Assembly: GCA_945786935.1 (NCBI GenBank)
Contig: CALZFY010000005.1
Coordinates: 1-64,000 of the forward strand
DNA: 64,000 nt
Origin: HGM12587 sp945786935
Lineage (GTDB): Bacteria > Bacillota > Clostridia > Lachnospirales > Lachnospiraceae
Direction of reading: 5' to 3'
How positions within the stretch are numbered: the stretch's first letter is position 1; each line of letters starts with the position of its first letter. Positions 35,050-44,122 of this stretch are shown piece after piece. Both the position numbers and the translations under genes were made by a program. Below the pieces are notes generated by a model. It saw only the letters and a list, made by a program, of their open reading frames with translations, did no database searches and had not been told where the DNA came from.

Positions 35050-36381
35050 CTATACTTTTTTCCATACGCCTTTCCCATAGAAGATCAGGGACAAGGCGGT
35101 TCCCATGACCCAGCCAACAGGCCAGGACAGCCAGATTCCAGTAGTTCCAAAAGGAATCGCCAGAATATATGCCAAAATCACTCTTAAAATCAGATCGGTA
35201 AAGGTGGCGATCATGAAATAGCTCATGGCTCCGGAACCCTTTAACACTCCGTCTGCCAGAAGCTTCATGGATACCACGAAATAAAATGGTGCAACGATTG
35301 CAAGGAACTGTCTTCCTGTTTCCATGGCAAGCTCTGTTCGCTGCTTCATAAACAGTTCGATGAGCATACTTCCTTCGAAGAAACAGCATACAAAGAATAC
35401 GGTGCCAATAGCAAATGCCATTTTTAATCCGGCTCCCAGACCCTTTTTCACACGGTCCGTATATCCGGCGCCAATATTTTGTGCGGTAAATCCGGAAACT
35501 GCATTTCCAAGGGTGGTAAAACAGGTAATGGCAAAAGTATTGATCTTAATGGCTGCAGAGTAGCCTGCAATAACAGAAGATCCAAATCCATTGATCAGAT
35601 TCTGTACAAAAATATTTCCTACGGAGATAAAGCTCTGCTGTAAAATTCCTGGGATCGCATAGGCTGCAATCTTACGAAGCATGGGCAAAGAAAACAACTC
35701 CGGCTTTCTCCCACAGGCGACAGCTGCCAGCCTGCTTTTTAAGGTGAACATTGCCAGCACACAGGCAACACCCTGACAGATAAAGGTTGCCCAGGCAACA
35801 CCGGCTACATCCTTATGAAGCACTGCTACAAACATGTAGTCCAAAAGGATGTTGCTGACGGAGGAACCAATTAGAAAATAAAGCGGCGTTTTGGAATCCC
35901 CCAGGGAAGTAAAGATTCCTGTCACCACGTTATAAAAGAACAGGAATACAAAGCCCCCGATATAGATTTTCAGATAGACCGATGCATCCGAAAATATATT
36001 TTCCGGTGTACTGATCATGGAAAGCATCAGATTGCAAAAAAGCAGCCCCAAAACGGTGAGCAGCGCCGACAATACCAAAGATGAAATCAAAGTCGTAGAA
36101 ACTGCCGTCTTCATTTCTTCATAACGTTTTGCTCCAAAAAGCTGGGAGATCACCACAGCACATCCACCATTACATCCCAGGGCAATGGCCATAAAAATCA
36201 TGGTAATAGGGTAGGAAGCTCCCACGGCTGCCAGTGCATCTTCTCCATGAAGTGCAAAGTTTCCCACAATCACGCTGTCAGCGATATTATAAAGCTGTTG
36301 AAAGATTACGCTGACAAACATGGGCATTGCAAACTGCCACAATATTTTTTGAGGATTTCCCTCTGTCAGATCCTTTATCAT
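35050..36381 (-). CDS. MATE-family multidrug exporter
   Basis: The protein has about 443 residues with roughly 12 membrane segments. MIKDLTEGNPQKILWQFAMPMF at the start, QQLYNIADSVIVG and VGASYPI are typical of the MATE family (NorM/DinF type), which exports cationic drugs with Na+ or H+. Alternative starts at 36393 and 36408 exist. I prefer 36381 because the family usually begins near M-x-DLTEG, although AGGAG then lies 12 nt upstream. Confidence 0.85.
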   Translation of the reverse strand: MIKDLTEGNPQKILWQFAMPMFVSVIFQQLYNIADSVIVGNFALHGEDALAAVGASYPITMIFMAIALGCNGGCAVVISQLFGAKRYEEMKTAVSTTLISSLVLSALLTVLGLLFCNLMLSMISTPENIFSDASVYLKIYIGGFVFLFFYNVVTGIFTSLGDSKTPLYFLIGSSVSNILLDYMFVAVLHKDVAGVAWATFICQGVACVLAMFTLKSRLAAVACGRKPELFSLPMLRKIAAYAIPGILQQSFISVGNIFVQNLINGFGSSVIAGYSAAIKINTFAITCFTTLGNAVSGFTAQNIGAGYTDRVKKGLGAGLKMAFAIGTVFFVCCFFEGSMLIELFMKQRTELAMETGRQFLAIVAPFYFVVSMKLLADGVLKGSGAMSYFMIATFTDLILRVILAYILAIPFGTTGIWLSWPVGWVMGTALSLIFYGKGVWKKV

Positions 36382-36428
36382 TTGTAGTTTCATCTCCTGT
36401 CTTTGCAAAATTTACCCGTAGCTGTTTG

Positions 36429-36459
36429 GTGGCTTCTGAACAGTTACCCGAACAGTTAC
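36429..36459. repeat. Dispersed intergenic repeat copy
   Basis: GTGGCTTCTGAACAGTTAC followed by a second GAACAGTTAC. The first part equals the right part of the copy at 62834-62851. Confidence 0.5.
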
Positions 36460-36518
36460 ATTTATCCAACATTTTTCCTCGCCCATTATATTCCCTTTTT
36501 TCGAAAAATGTAATAGAA

Positions 36519-36549
36519 AAGCCTCCTGAAATTTTCTCTCAGAAGGCTT
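36519..36549 (-). terminator. Terminator after the aldose-epimerase gene
   Basis: AAGCCT-x-CTGA and TCAG-x-AGGCTT form a stem. On the minus strand it is followed by TTCTATTACATTTTT. It separates the epimerase gene from the MATE gene. Confidence 0.55.
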
Positions 36550-36583
36550 AAATTTTTGTCAGATTTATGAATGCGTACGCACC

Positions 36584-37468
36584 TTATTTATGAAATTCAA
36601 TGGTATGGGAAATGTGATCCTTATCTCCCGGCTGAAGCTTTGCTGCAGCAATCTTTTCATCAATGGTTCCTGAAAATCCGTCGTCATCGGTTCTTCCAAC
36701 CCATGGTTCCAGACAGATAAAGCTGCCCTTGGGATTGGCCCATACTGCCAACAACGGGAAATTGCTGCAGTCCATGGTAACCCACGGTGTTTTGTCCGGT
36801 CTGGCAATGCGGACTGTTTTGATGTTCTGATAATCAAAGATCCAGGTGTCGGGAACCGTCTCATTATATTTGATAAAACCATGTTCCGTATTAAGGTCAT
36901 ACTCTTTATCAGGTACGGCAAAACCATTTGCTGGATTTACACCAATGTATTTTAAATCATCTCTTCCCGGAAATTCCAGATAGTAATCCTCTTTCTGCTC
37001 TCCCTCTGATACTAAAAATCCCGGGTGTCCACCGATGAAATAATACATCAGTTCCTGTCCGTTATTTTTAACCTCCCAATCCACGTGGAGAAGTCTTGGA
37101 TTCTCCTGATCCAGAGAATGGGTCACAAGAAGTTCAAAATCGTAAGGATAGATCTTTTTTGTTTCCTCTGTAGCCACTAACCGGTGAACGATTTTTTTAT
37201 CTGTCGCTTCCACAAATTCAAATTCCTGATCCCTTGCAAAACCGTGCTGGGTCTTCATCGTATATTCCTGATCCCCGATTCGGTAAACACCATCAATGAC
37301 TCTACCTACAAACGGAAAAAGGATGGGCGCATGACGGTTCCAGATTGCCGGGTCTGCAGTCCAAAGACGTTCTTTCCCCGTTTCCTTATCATAAACGCTG
37401 CTAAGCTCTGCTCCGGCATCCGCCACCATTACCTTTAGATACTCATTTTCAATTACATGCATTGCCAT
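36584..37468 (-). CDS. Aldose 1-epimerase-family protein (LacX-like)
   Basis: The 294-residue protein has the galactose-mutarotase fold pattern: GAELSSVYDKETGKERLW, HAPILFPFVGRV, TQHGFARDQEF with the catalytic-type His, and IGGHPGFLV. LacX-like members act on sugars or sugar phosphates, and the substrate is not evident. GGAGAGGAATT precedes the ATG. It lies just upstream of the MATE gene but ends in its own terminator. Confidence 0.85.
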   Translation of the reverse strand: MAMHVIENEYLKVMVADAGAELSSVYDKETGKERLWTADPAIWNRHAPILFPFVGRVIDGVYRIGDQEYTMKTQHGFARDQEFEFVEATDKKIVHRLVATEETKKIYPYDFELLVTHSLDQENPRLLHVDWEVKNNGQELMYYFIGGHPGFLVSEGEQKEDYYLEFPGRDDLKYIGVNPANGFAVPDKEYDLNTEHGFIKYNETVPDTWIFDYQNIKTVRIARPDKTPWVTMDCSNFPLLAVWANPKGSFICLEPWVGRTDDDGFSGTIDEKIAAAKLQPGDKDHISHTIEFHK

Positions 37469-37478
37469 AATTCCTCTC

Positions 37479-37832
37479 CTACTCTGTTATTTCGTGTCCC
37501 ATTGCTTCCAGGACTGCGGTGTATGCTTCCGATACATCCGGAAAGATGGATAACGCTCCTTCCAATTCATGGTTCCTTAACTTTTCTACAAAAGGAACCA
37601 GCACATGATACAATCTCATGCAGCTTAAGTTCCCTGCCATCCCTTTTAAGGCGTGAGCCGCCTTAAAAGCAAGCTCTGGATCTTCTGCTTCCATTGCCTC
37701 TTTCAGCTCTGCAAAATGGGAATCACTGCAGAACTTTTCAAGGAGCTCTTCATAGAAATCTTTATCATTATCCAGACGTTTCAGACCCTCATTGACATCC
37801 ACGCCTGCTTTTGTAAGCTTATATCTGTTCAT
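37479..37832 (-). CDS. Histidine phosphotransfer (HPt) protein
   Basis: The protein has 117 residues from ATG 37832, which lies within the last codons of the hybrid kinase gene (14-bp overlap, so coupled). KAAHALKGMAGNL carries the phosphorylated histidine of HPt domains. It should relay phosphate between the receiver domains of the upstream kinase and the REC-GGDEF-EAL-REC protein. Confidence 0.85.
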   Translation of the reverse strand: MNRYKLTKAGVDVNEGLKRLDNDKDFYEELLEKFCSDSHFAELKEAMEAEDPELAFKAAHALKGMAGNLSCMRLYHVLVPFVEKLRNHELEGALSIFPDVSEAYTAVLEAMGHEITE

Positions 37833-40566
37833 TCTTTTTAAAAACCTCCTGAAGGGTCTCATATAATATATGGACCTCAATAGGCTTCGCAATGTGACCG
37901 TTCATCCCGGCATCCATGACCGCTGTCACATCCTCTGCATAGGCATTGGCAGTCATTGCATACACCGGCACCTTCTTAGCATCCGGCTTATGGGACTTTC
38001 GAATTGCCCGGATCGTTTCGTAACCATCCATCTCCGGCATATTGATATCCAGCAAAATGCAATCGAAAAATCCATCCGGTGACTGCTCATAGAGTTCCAG
38101 TGCTTTTCGTCCATTCTCCGCACAGCTTGCCTCAATACCAACCATGCGAAGGAGCTTCACAGCCACTTCCATATTCAGTTCCACATCTTCTGCCACCAGT
38201 ACATGTTTTCCGGTAAAATCAAATTTACCGGCATCCTCCGATGCTTCCTCTTCCACATCCCTGCCTGCAATGCGAGCCAGTACATCATAAAGAGTAGATT
38301 GAAACATCGGCTTTGTAATAAAGTAACCTGCTCCGGCATTTTTCCCTTCATCCATGATCTCATTTAAGTCAAATGCAGAAGCAAGAACGATGACTGAATC
38401 GTCGCCAAAAATCGAACGGATCTGTCTGGTAACCTCGACTCCATCCATGGTAGGCATCTGCCAGTCTATGATGCAAAGCTGATAAGGATCCCCGGCATCT
38501 TCCGCTTCTCCCAGGGCTTCCAATGCTGCTTCCCCTTCTGTCACATAATCATAGCGCACTCCCAGGTGTTCCAGAAGGATGCCGCAATACTTGCAGGCAT
38601 CTTCATCATCATCCACCACCAGAGCACGAATATCTTCAAAGCTATTTTTCCAACTGAAGCTTTGTTCACATGCTTCAAATGGAATGTCTACGATAAAGGA
38701 GCTTCCCTCACCCAGAACACTTTCTGCACGGATGGTTCCGCCCATCATTTCTACAAGACTCTTTGTAATGGATAGACCCAAACCGCTTCCGCCATGTTTT
38801 CGTGCAGTAGAACCATCCTCCTGTTCAAAAGGACTAAACAGTCTCTTCATCATATCCTCACTCATTCCGCAGCCGGTATCCTTCACCATAAACCGAAGGT
38901 ATACCTTGCCCTGAGAGCGGCTTGTCTGCGTGATGGTAAAGTCAATGGCTCCCCCCTCGGGAGTAAATTTCACGGCATTGGATAAAAGATTCATCATGAT
39001 CTGATTTACACGAAGCTCATCCCCTACGATCCACTCCTCTGTGACACCATTCATATGGATCCTGAAATGAATCCTCTTCTGTTTCGTCTGCTGATAAAAC
39101 ATGGATACAATACCGGAAAGCTGCTTCTTAAAATCAAAGGCAGAATGATCCAGCTTCATCTTTCCACGTTCAATGGCGGACATATCCAAAATATCGTTGA
39201 TCAGAGATAACAGAAGGCGGGAACTGTTCTCAATCTTTGTCAGATATTCTTTTGTTTTTTCCCTGTCTTCTATTTCTGTCTTTGCAATGGTCGTCAGACC
39301 GATGATCGCATTCATGGGTGTACGGATTTCATGACTCATCTGAGCCAGAAACTGGGACTTGATACCGCTTGCCTTCTGGGCAGCCTGTGCAGCCTTTTCC
39401 AGCTTCCTGTTGTTTTCTGACAGTTCCTTACTTCTCCGATGCTCATAATTTGTCTGAAGGATCAGTAACATCAGAACCATCAGCACTGCTGCGGATCCAA
39501 GAGTAATCAAAACAACTTTTCCATGTTCTTCCCAGAAAGTCATCTTCTGATTGATGATCCTGGCATTTTCCGGAATCAGCTTTTCCGAGATTCCGAACTT
39601 TTCCAGAACATTCTGATCAAGACAGAAGCCATTGGGACTGTCTTCCTGCATGGGAATCTCACCGGGATCTTTTCCTCTGAGAATGTCCATGACCATTCTG
39701 GCAGCAATGGCACCTGACTCATCGTGGAGCACAATGTTTCCGCCGAGCACACCACCACCGATTCCCGCCTGCACAAACCGAAGCACAGGAACCTGTGAGT
39801 ACTGTTCGATCATGTGGCATACCTGTTCATTGGTATAAATATTGCCTTCTGCATCCTCTGAAAGGATCAGATAGATCAGGATGCTTTGCTTGTCAACTTC
39901 CGAAATTTTCGTGATCAGTCCCTTCTTAGTCAGTAAGGAGCTGTTGATCACTTCAAAAGACAGCTGGGGATAGGCTTCCTTCTGTGCATAAAACTGTTGC
40001 TGTTCCCCAATTCCTGTCACCGTATTATCTACGATCGCCACTATTTTTTTTGCGTCCGGCTGAATCGTCAGGGCAAAATCAATATTCTCCTCATAGGATC
40101 CACACTCGATGACACCTGTGACCAATGGATCTTTGCTGACTTCCCTGGCGTACCGCAGGTTGTTGATCCCCTCAAAAACAATGGGGATCCCCTGAAACAG
40201 TTCACTCCTGTATTCCATGGCAAACTGAAGTGCCGCATCATCTCCCACGATCACCGCATCATAAGTTTGTGCATGGCCTTCCTTATATTGCAGTCTCTCC
40301 AGAAGCTGCTCTCTGGCAATTTTCATAGGGAGCGCTTTCGTATCCATATATTCTATATCAAGCGTTACATAATCTGCCAGCTCCGATGTAATTCCTTCAA
40401 TCTGCAGCGGTACCGTAGACCAGGTATAAGAATAAGAACTGATAAACAAAACCCGATAGTTTTCCTGAACCTCTTCTGCTGCAAAAACAAGATGCGCTCC
40501 GCAGAAAAACAAAAGCAGGAAAGCCATCAGCATCGCTGGAATTCTTTTGAAAAAACTTCTTTTCAC
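37819..40566 (-). CDS. Hybrid sensor histidine kinase with periplasmic-binding-like sensor and two receivers
   Basis: This 915-residue protein starts from a GTG. An N-terminal signal/membrane segment (residues ~10-30) is followed by an extracellular sensor of ABC substrate-binding (PF04392) type (~36-345) and a second membrane segment (~355-375). Then come HisKA (MSHEIRTPMNAIIGL), HATPase (NLLSNAVKFTPEGG, DTGCGM, GGSGLGLSI) and two receivers (ALVVDDDED with CIIDWQMPTMDG; LVAEDVELN with ILLDINMPEMDGYET). A ligand outside the cell probably controls phosphorelay to the HPt encoded next door. Confidence 0.9.
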   Translation of the reverse strand: MKRSFFKRIPAMLMAFLLLFFCGAHLVFAAEEVQENYRVLFISSYSYTWSTVPLQIEGITSELADYVTLDIEYMDTKALPMKIAREQLLERLQYKEGHAQTYDAVIVGDDAALQFAMEYRSELFQGIPIVFEGINNLRYAREVSKDPLVTGVIECGSYEENIDFALTIQPDAKKIVAIVDNTVTGIGEQQQFYAQKEAYPQLSFEVINSSLLTKKGLITKISEVDKQSILIYLILSEDAEGNIYTNEQVCHMIEQYSQVPVLRFVQAGIGGGVLGGNIVLHDESGAIAARMVMDILRGKDPGEIPMQEDSPNGFCLDQNVLEKFGISEKLIPENARIINQKMTFWEEHGKVVLITLGSAAVLMVLMLLILQTNYEHRRSKELSENNRKLEKAAQAAQKASGIKSQFLAQMSHEIRTPMNAIIGLTTIAKTEIEDREKTKEYLTKIENSSRLLLSLINDILDMSAIERGKMKLDHSAFDFKKQLSGIVSMFYQQTKQKRIHFRIHMNGVTEEWIVGDELRVNQIMMNLLSNAVKFTPEGGAIDFTITQTSRSQGKVYLRFMVKDTGCGMSEDMMKRLFSPFEQEDGSTARKHGGSGLGLSITKSLVEMMGGTIRAESVLGEGSSFIVDIPFEACEQSFSWKNSFEDIRALVVDDDEDACKYCGILLEHLGVRYDYVTEGEAALEALGEAEDAGDPYQLCIIDWQMPTMDGVEVTRQIRSIFGDDSVIVLASAFDLNEIMDEGKNAGAGYFITKPMFQSTLYDVLARIAGRDVEEEASEDAGKFDFTGKHVLVAEDVELNMEVAVKLLRMVGIEASCAENGRKALELYEQSPDGFFDCILLDINMPEMDGYETIRAIRKSHKPDAKKVPVYAMTANAYAEDVTAVMDAGMNGHIAKPIEVHILYETLQEVFKKNEQI

Positions 40567-40583
40567 CTTTGTTTTCCCCCTGA

Positions 40584-42704
40584 TTACCTGTGGCTTTCCA
40601 AAGCCTTCTTTATGGAAAGAAGCAAAAGCTCTTTTTTATATGGTTTTCCTACAAAACGCTCTGCCCCCATCTTCAAAGCCATAAGCTCGCTGTCCTCTTC
40701 ATTTTCAGAGGTGATGATGACAGGGATTTTTGAAAGCTCCTCATCTTTGTTCCTTAAATTCATGAACTGGAAACCGTCCATCACCGGCATCACCATGTCC
40801 AGAAGGATCAGCGATACCTTTCCCGGATTTTCTTCCAGATAATCCAAAGCCTCTTTCCCGTTCACAGTCATTGCCAGATGAAAATACGGACTTAGCATTC
40901 TGCTTAAAATATCCCTGTTGAGTTCATTGTCCTCTGCAATCAGCAGGGTGGCAGCCTGCCCTTCCGCCTTTTTGGGGAAAATCTGTAAGTTCTCCAATGG
41001 CTCTTTAGCCACAGCATGGACACTGGTTGCATCTTTTTCCAGATAAGCCTCAAAATCTTTTCTCGGCATCGGCTTGGCATAGTAATACCCCTGCACATAG
41101 TCACAGCCAAAATTCTTTAGTTTATCCAGCTGTTCTCTCGTTTCCACACCTTCTGCGATCATCGGAAGGTTCAGCCATTTGGACAGGCTGATGACAAAGC
41201 CCAAAATATTTTTTTTGTTTTCTGTACCACTCTGAATAAACTTCATATCAAGCTTCAGTATATCCACCGGCAGCTCACTGAGTGCATTTAAAGAAGAATA
41301 TCCGGAACCGAAATCGTCCATTTCAATGATAAATCCATTGGCGCGAAGCTTTTCTATAGTCTTGATGATGTATTTCGGATCTTCTGCATAGACGGACTCC
41401 GTAATCTCCAGATGAAGTAACTTTCTGTCTATTTCATATCGGTCCACTAAAGAAATGATCCATTCTGCCAGATCCGGCACTGAGAAATCCATCCTGGAAA
41501 TATTGACGGATACCGGAATTGCTTTTCTCCTCTCTTCCTTCCACTTCCGGAGGGTTTCACAGGCTTCTTTCCATACATAATAGTCCAGTTTGGTGATGAG
41601 GCCTTTCCGTTCAAACAATGGAATAAACTCGCCCGGAGACATAAAACCGTATTCCGGATGGATCCAGCGCACCAGTGCTTCCGCTCCGGCAATGCTGTCC
41701 GTGTGAATGTCATATTTTGGCTGATAATACACCTGAAACTGATGCTCCTCCAAAGCTGACTCCATAGAATCTAAAATCTGCTGCTCCCTGATCAGATCCG
41801 TACGGAGGGAATCCTTATAATATGCTACATTTTTCCCATAACGGTTCTTGATCTGATTCAGTGCAATCACAGCCCGGTCACACATTCCAAAGGGCGCAAT
41901 GTTTGGTCTTACATTCTCGTAAATTCCATATTTTATCGCCACATTATGAAGTTTCAATCCCAGGACCTTCTCGTCGAGCTGCCATAAGACATCCTTCTTC
42001 CAGCTTCCGTCACCGTGCCTGATGAAGATAGCAAATACATCCCCATGCATTCTCGTACAGATTCCCTGATTTCCCACGCCTTGCAAGTACCGGTCAGCCA
42101 TATAGCGAAGAATCAAATCTCCTTTTTCCACACCGATCCTGTCGTTGATCAGCTTAAAATTCTCCACGTCTGCTACAACCATATCAAAGGACTCATCAGG
42201 CTCTTTTTCCAGAATACGCTCTACCTCCAGATAAAAGGATTCCCTGCTGTAAAGCCCTGTAAGCCGGTCCCTCTCTACTGCATTCAAAACTGCCGAAGTT
42301 TCCTGAAACTGAATGATCCGGTCCACTCTTTTTTTCACGATCGTTGGCTGGAATGGTTTTGACAAAAAATCCACAGCACCCTTTTCCAGACACAGGATCT
42401 CATCTTCCTCGCAATCCCTGACTGTGGTTACGATAATCGGTATGGATGAGAGTTTTTTATCCTTCATGACCTTTTCCAGAAATTCATAACCATCCATCAC
42501 AGGCATCAGCAGGTCCAGCAAAATCAATGAGAAGCCGCTATGATTTGATTCACCCAAAATCTCCAGAGCTTCCTGCCCATTGGCTGCAGTAACTGTGTCA
42601 TACTCTTCCCCTAAAATATGGCATAAAACTGCACTGCTGACCTGATCGTCGTCTACGATCAATATTCTTCTCTTGTTACACCCATCAAAGCTGTCCTTCC
42701 TCAT
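40584..42704 (-). CDS. REC-GGDEF-EAL-REC cyclic-di-GMP phosphodiesterase
   Basis: The 706-residue protein has an N-terminal receiver (ILIVDDDQ, LLDLLMPVMDGYEF), a GGDEF domain whose signature is MHGDVF and so is likely inactive for synthesis, an EAL domain with its key residues intact (GAEALVRW, NISRMDF, LEITES, EMDDFGSGYSSL, LKLDMKF, IAEGVET), and a C-terminal receiver (LLIAEDNELN, LLDMVMPVMDGF). It should hydrolyse c-di-GMP under phosphorelay control. It is the first gene of the operon, 17 bp before the kinase gene. Confidence 0.9.
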   Translation of the reverse strand: MRKDSFDGCNKRRILIVDDDQVSSAVLCHILGEEYDTVTAANGQEALEILGESNHSGFSLILLDLLMPVMDGYEFLEKVMKDKKLSSIPIIVTTVRDCEEDEILCLEKGAVDFLSKPFQPTIVKKRVDRIIQFQETSAVLNAVERDRLTGLYSRESFYLEVERILEKEPDESFDMVVADVENFKLINDRIGVEKGDLILRYMADRYLQGVGNQGICTRMHGDVFAIFIRHGDGSWKKDVLWQLDEKVLGLKLHNVAIKYGIYENVRPNIAPFGMCDRAVIALNQIKNRYGKNVAYYKDSLRTDLIREQQILDSMESALEEHQFQVYYQPKYDIHTDSIAGAEALVRWIHPEYGFMSPGEFIPLFERKGLITKLDYYVWKEACETLRKWKEERRKAIPVSVNISRMDFSVPDLAEWIISLVDRYEIDRKLLHLEITESVYAEDPKYIIKTIEKLRANGFIIEMDDFGSGYSSLNALSELPVDILKLDMKFIQSGTENKKNILGFVISLSKWLNLPMIAEGVETREQLDKLKNFGCDYVQGYYYAKPMPRKDFEAYLEKDATSVHAVAKEPLENLQIFPKKAEGQAATLLIAEDNELNRDILSRMLSPYFHLAMTVNGKEALDYLEENPGKVSLILLDMVMPVMDGFQFMNLRNKDEELSKIPVIITSENEEDSELMALKMGAERFVGKPYKKELLLLSIKKALESHR

Positions 42705-42870
42705 ATAACAACCTCTTCTTGCCTCCCAAAAAACACATCACTGCCTATCCTTTTCCCCACATTTTTGGATAAACGGCAATATTACCCGAATTTAATGTGT
42801 TTATTTTACCACGTTTCGTCACATCTTACAAGAAAACACTGATTTTCTCTTTAAAATACAGTAAAAAGCA

Positions 42871-42892
42871 GTTACTGTTCACTCCATTCCGG
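42871..42892. repeat. Dispersed intergenic repeat copy
   Basis: GTTACTGTTCACTCCATTCC matches the motif at 62913-62932 but for one base. It lies next to the apbE terminator. Confidence 0.5.
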
Positions 42893-42902
42893 TAATAAAA
42901 GA

Positions 42903-42966
42903 GCACCCTCCTGTGAGATAAAATCCAAAAGTCAGACATTTTGGATCTCATCTCACAGGAGGGTGC
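42903..42966 (-). terminator. Long-stem terminator of apbE
   Basis: GCACCCTCCTGTGAGAT pairs with ATCTCACAGGAGGGTGC, extended by AATCCAAAA/TTTTGGAT. On the minus strand TCTTTTATT follows. It begins 7 bp after the apbE stop. Confidence 0.75.
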
Positions 42967-42972
42967 ATACTC

Positions 42973-44025
42973 TCACTGTTTTATTAAATTTTCCATACCA
43001 TCTGTCATAACCGCATCCCCTGACACCGGAATCCAAAGAACTTCTACCCCTGCTGTTTCGGCCAGTTCTTTTCCTTTTTCTAATGGCAGATTAAATAACG
43101 CTGTTGACAAAGCGTCCGCACGTCCGGAATCTTCACAGAGCACGGTTACAGAACGATAATAAGCTGCCGGCATCAAAGTTTCCGGATCAATGATGTGGTG
43201 GTACCTTTTTCCATCCACTTCATAAAAACGCTGGTAGTCACCACTGGTCACTACCGAGCCACCGGTCACGGCCAGTCTATAACAATAGCTGTCCAGCTTG
43301 TCCGGATCCTGTATACCAACGATCCAGGGCGTTCCCTCATCTGTCTTAGGTCCGGTCACACGTACATTACCCCCTACAGAAAGCAGGTAGTTTCCATTGA
43401 TCCCTTCTATTGCCTTCTCTGTCGCATATCCCTTGGCAATGGCGCCTACATTAAGTTTCAATTTCTCATCGGCAAAGCGTACTGTTTTCGCCTCTTCATC
43501 AATGATCACCTTGGAAATATCGGTATGGAGCATTGCTTCCTCCAATGCATCCATGTCCGGCAGTTTCGCATTTTCCGGATGTTCCACGCCTTCTGTGCGG
43601 GCTTCATGCCAAAGATCAAGCATACTTCCCAGTGCCACGTTGACGGCACCGTTTGTCAGTTCTGCTTCCTCTTTACACAAGAGCAGCAGATCCAAAATTT
43701 TTTCATCAACAACCACAGCTTCTTTGCCTGCCAGGTCATTGACAGTTTTTAAGTTTACCACACCATCGTATTCGTTATAAATATCAAAGAGCTGATGATA
43801 GGTGAGCAATGCAGCATGGATCTGTTCCGCCTTCTTCTGAAAGACTTCCTCTGATTCTTCCCGTCCAATAATGGTCGTGACTGTATCAAAAACGTCCATA
43901 TAGGTTTTCGTATACTGTATTTTCTCTTTTTCCTGAACAGTCTGTCCGCAGCCGGAAATGATCATACTAAGGACTAAAATCAGGGAGAACAACCAGATCT
44001 TATTCATTTTCTTTTTTCTTTTCAT
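42973..44025 (-). CDS. apbE: FAD:protein FMN transferase (ApbE), lipoprotein
   Basis: The protein has 350 residues from ATG 44025 (TGAGGATT upstream). The signal peptide ends in a lipobox SMIISGC. ApbE motifs are AIAKGYATEKA, LSVGGNVRV, VVTSGDYQRF and KRYHHIIDPETL. The enzyme attaches FMN from FAD to a threonine in exported redox proteins. The next gene encodes a lipoprotein with two TGAT motifs that could be its substrate. An extended -10 (TGTTATAAT, 44061-44066) lies upstream. Confidence 0.9.
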   Translation of the reverse strand: MKRKKKMNKIWLFSLILVLSMIISGCGQTVQEKEKIQYTKTYMDVFDTVTTIIGREESEEVFQKKAEQIHAALLTYHQLFDIYNEYDGVVNLKTVNDLAGKEAVVVDEKILDLLLLCKEEAELTNGAVNVALGSMLDLWHEARTEGVEHPENAKLPDMDALEEAMLHTDISKVIIDEEAKTVRFADEKLKLNVGAIAKGYATEKAIEGINGNYLLSVGGNVRVTGPKTDEGTPWIVGIQDPDKLDSYCYRLAVTGGSVVTSGDYQRFYEVDGKRYHHIIDPETLMPAAYYRSVTVLCEDSGRADALSTALFNLPLEKGKELAETAGVEVLWIPVSGDAVMTDGMENLIKQ

Positions 44026-44074
44026 AGGAATCCTCATTTCAGCACTAAAAGTCTCTAATCATTATAACACAAAA

Positions 44075-44100
44075 AGGTACTTGCCATCCAGCAAGTACCT
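44075..44100 (-). terminator. Terminator of the lipoprotein gene
   Basis: AGGTACTTGC and GCAAGTACCT form a perfect 10-bp stem with a 6-nt loop. On the minus strand it is followed by TTTTTGTG. The apbE extended -10 box starts 8 bp beyond it. Confidence 0.75.
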
Positions 44101-44122
44101 CTGAAATGCTTTCCATTCCAAG

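Noticed and set aside
39997..40842. Plus-strand open frame of 281 codons
   Set aside because: It lies opposite the hybrid kinase and REC-GGDEF-EAL-REC genes, both of which have clear domains; the frame is a shadow.
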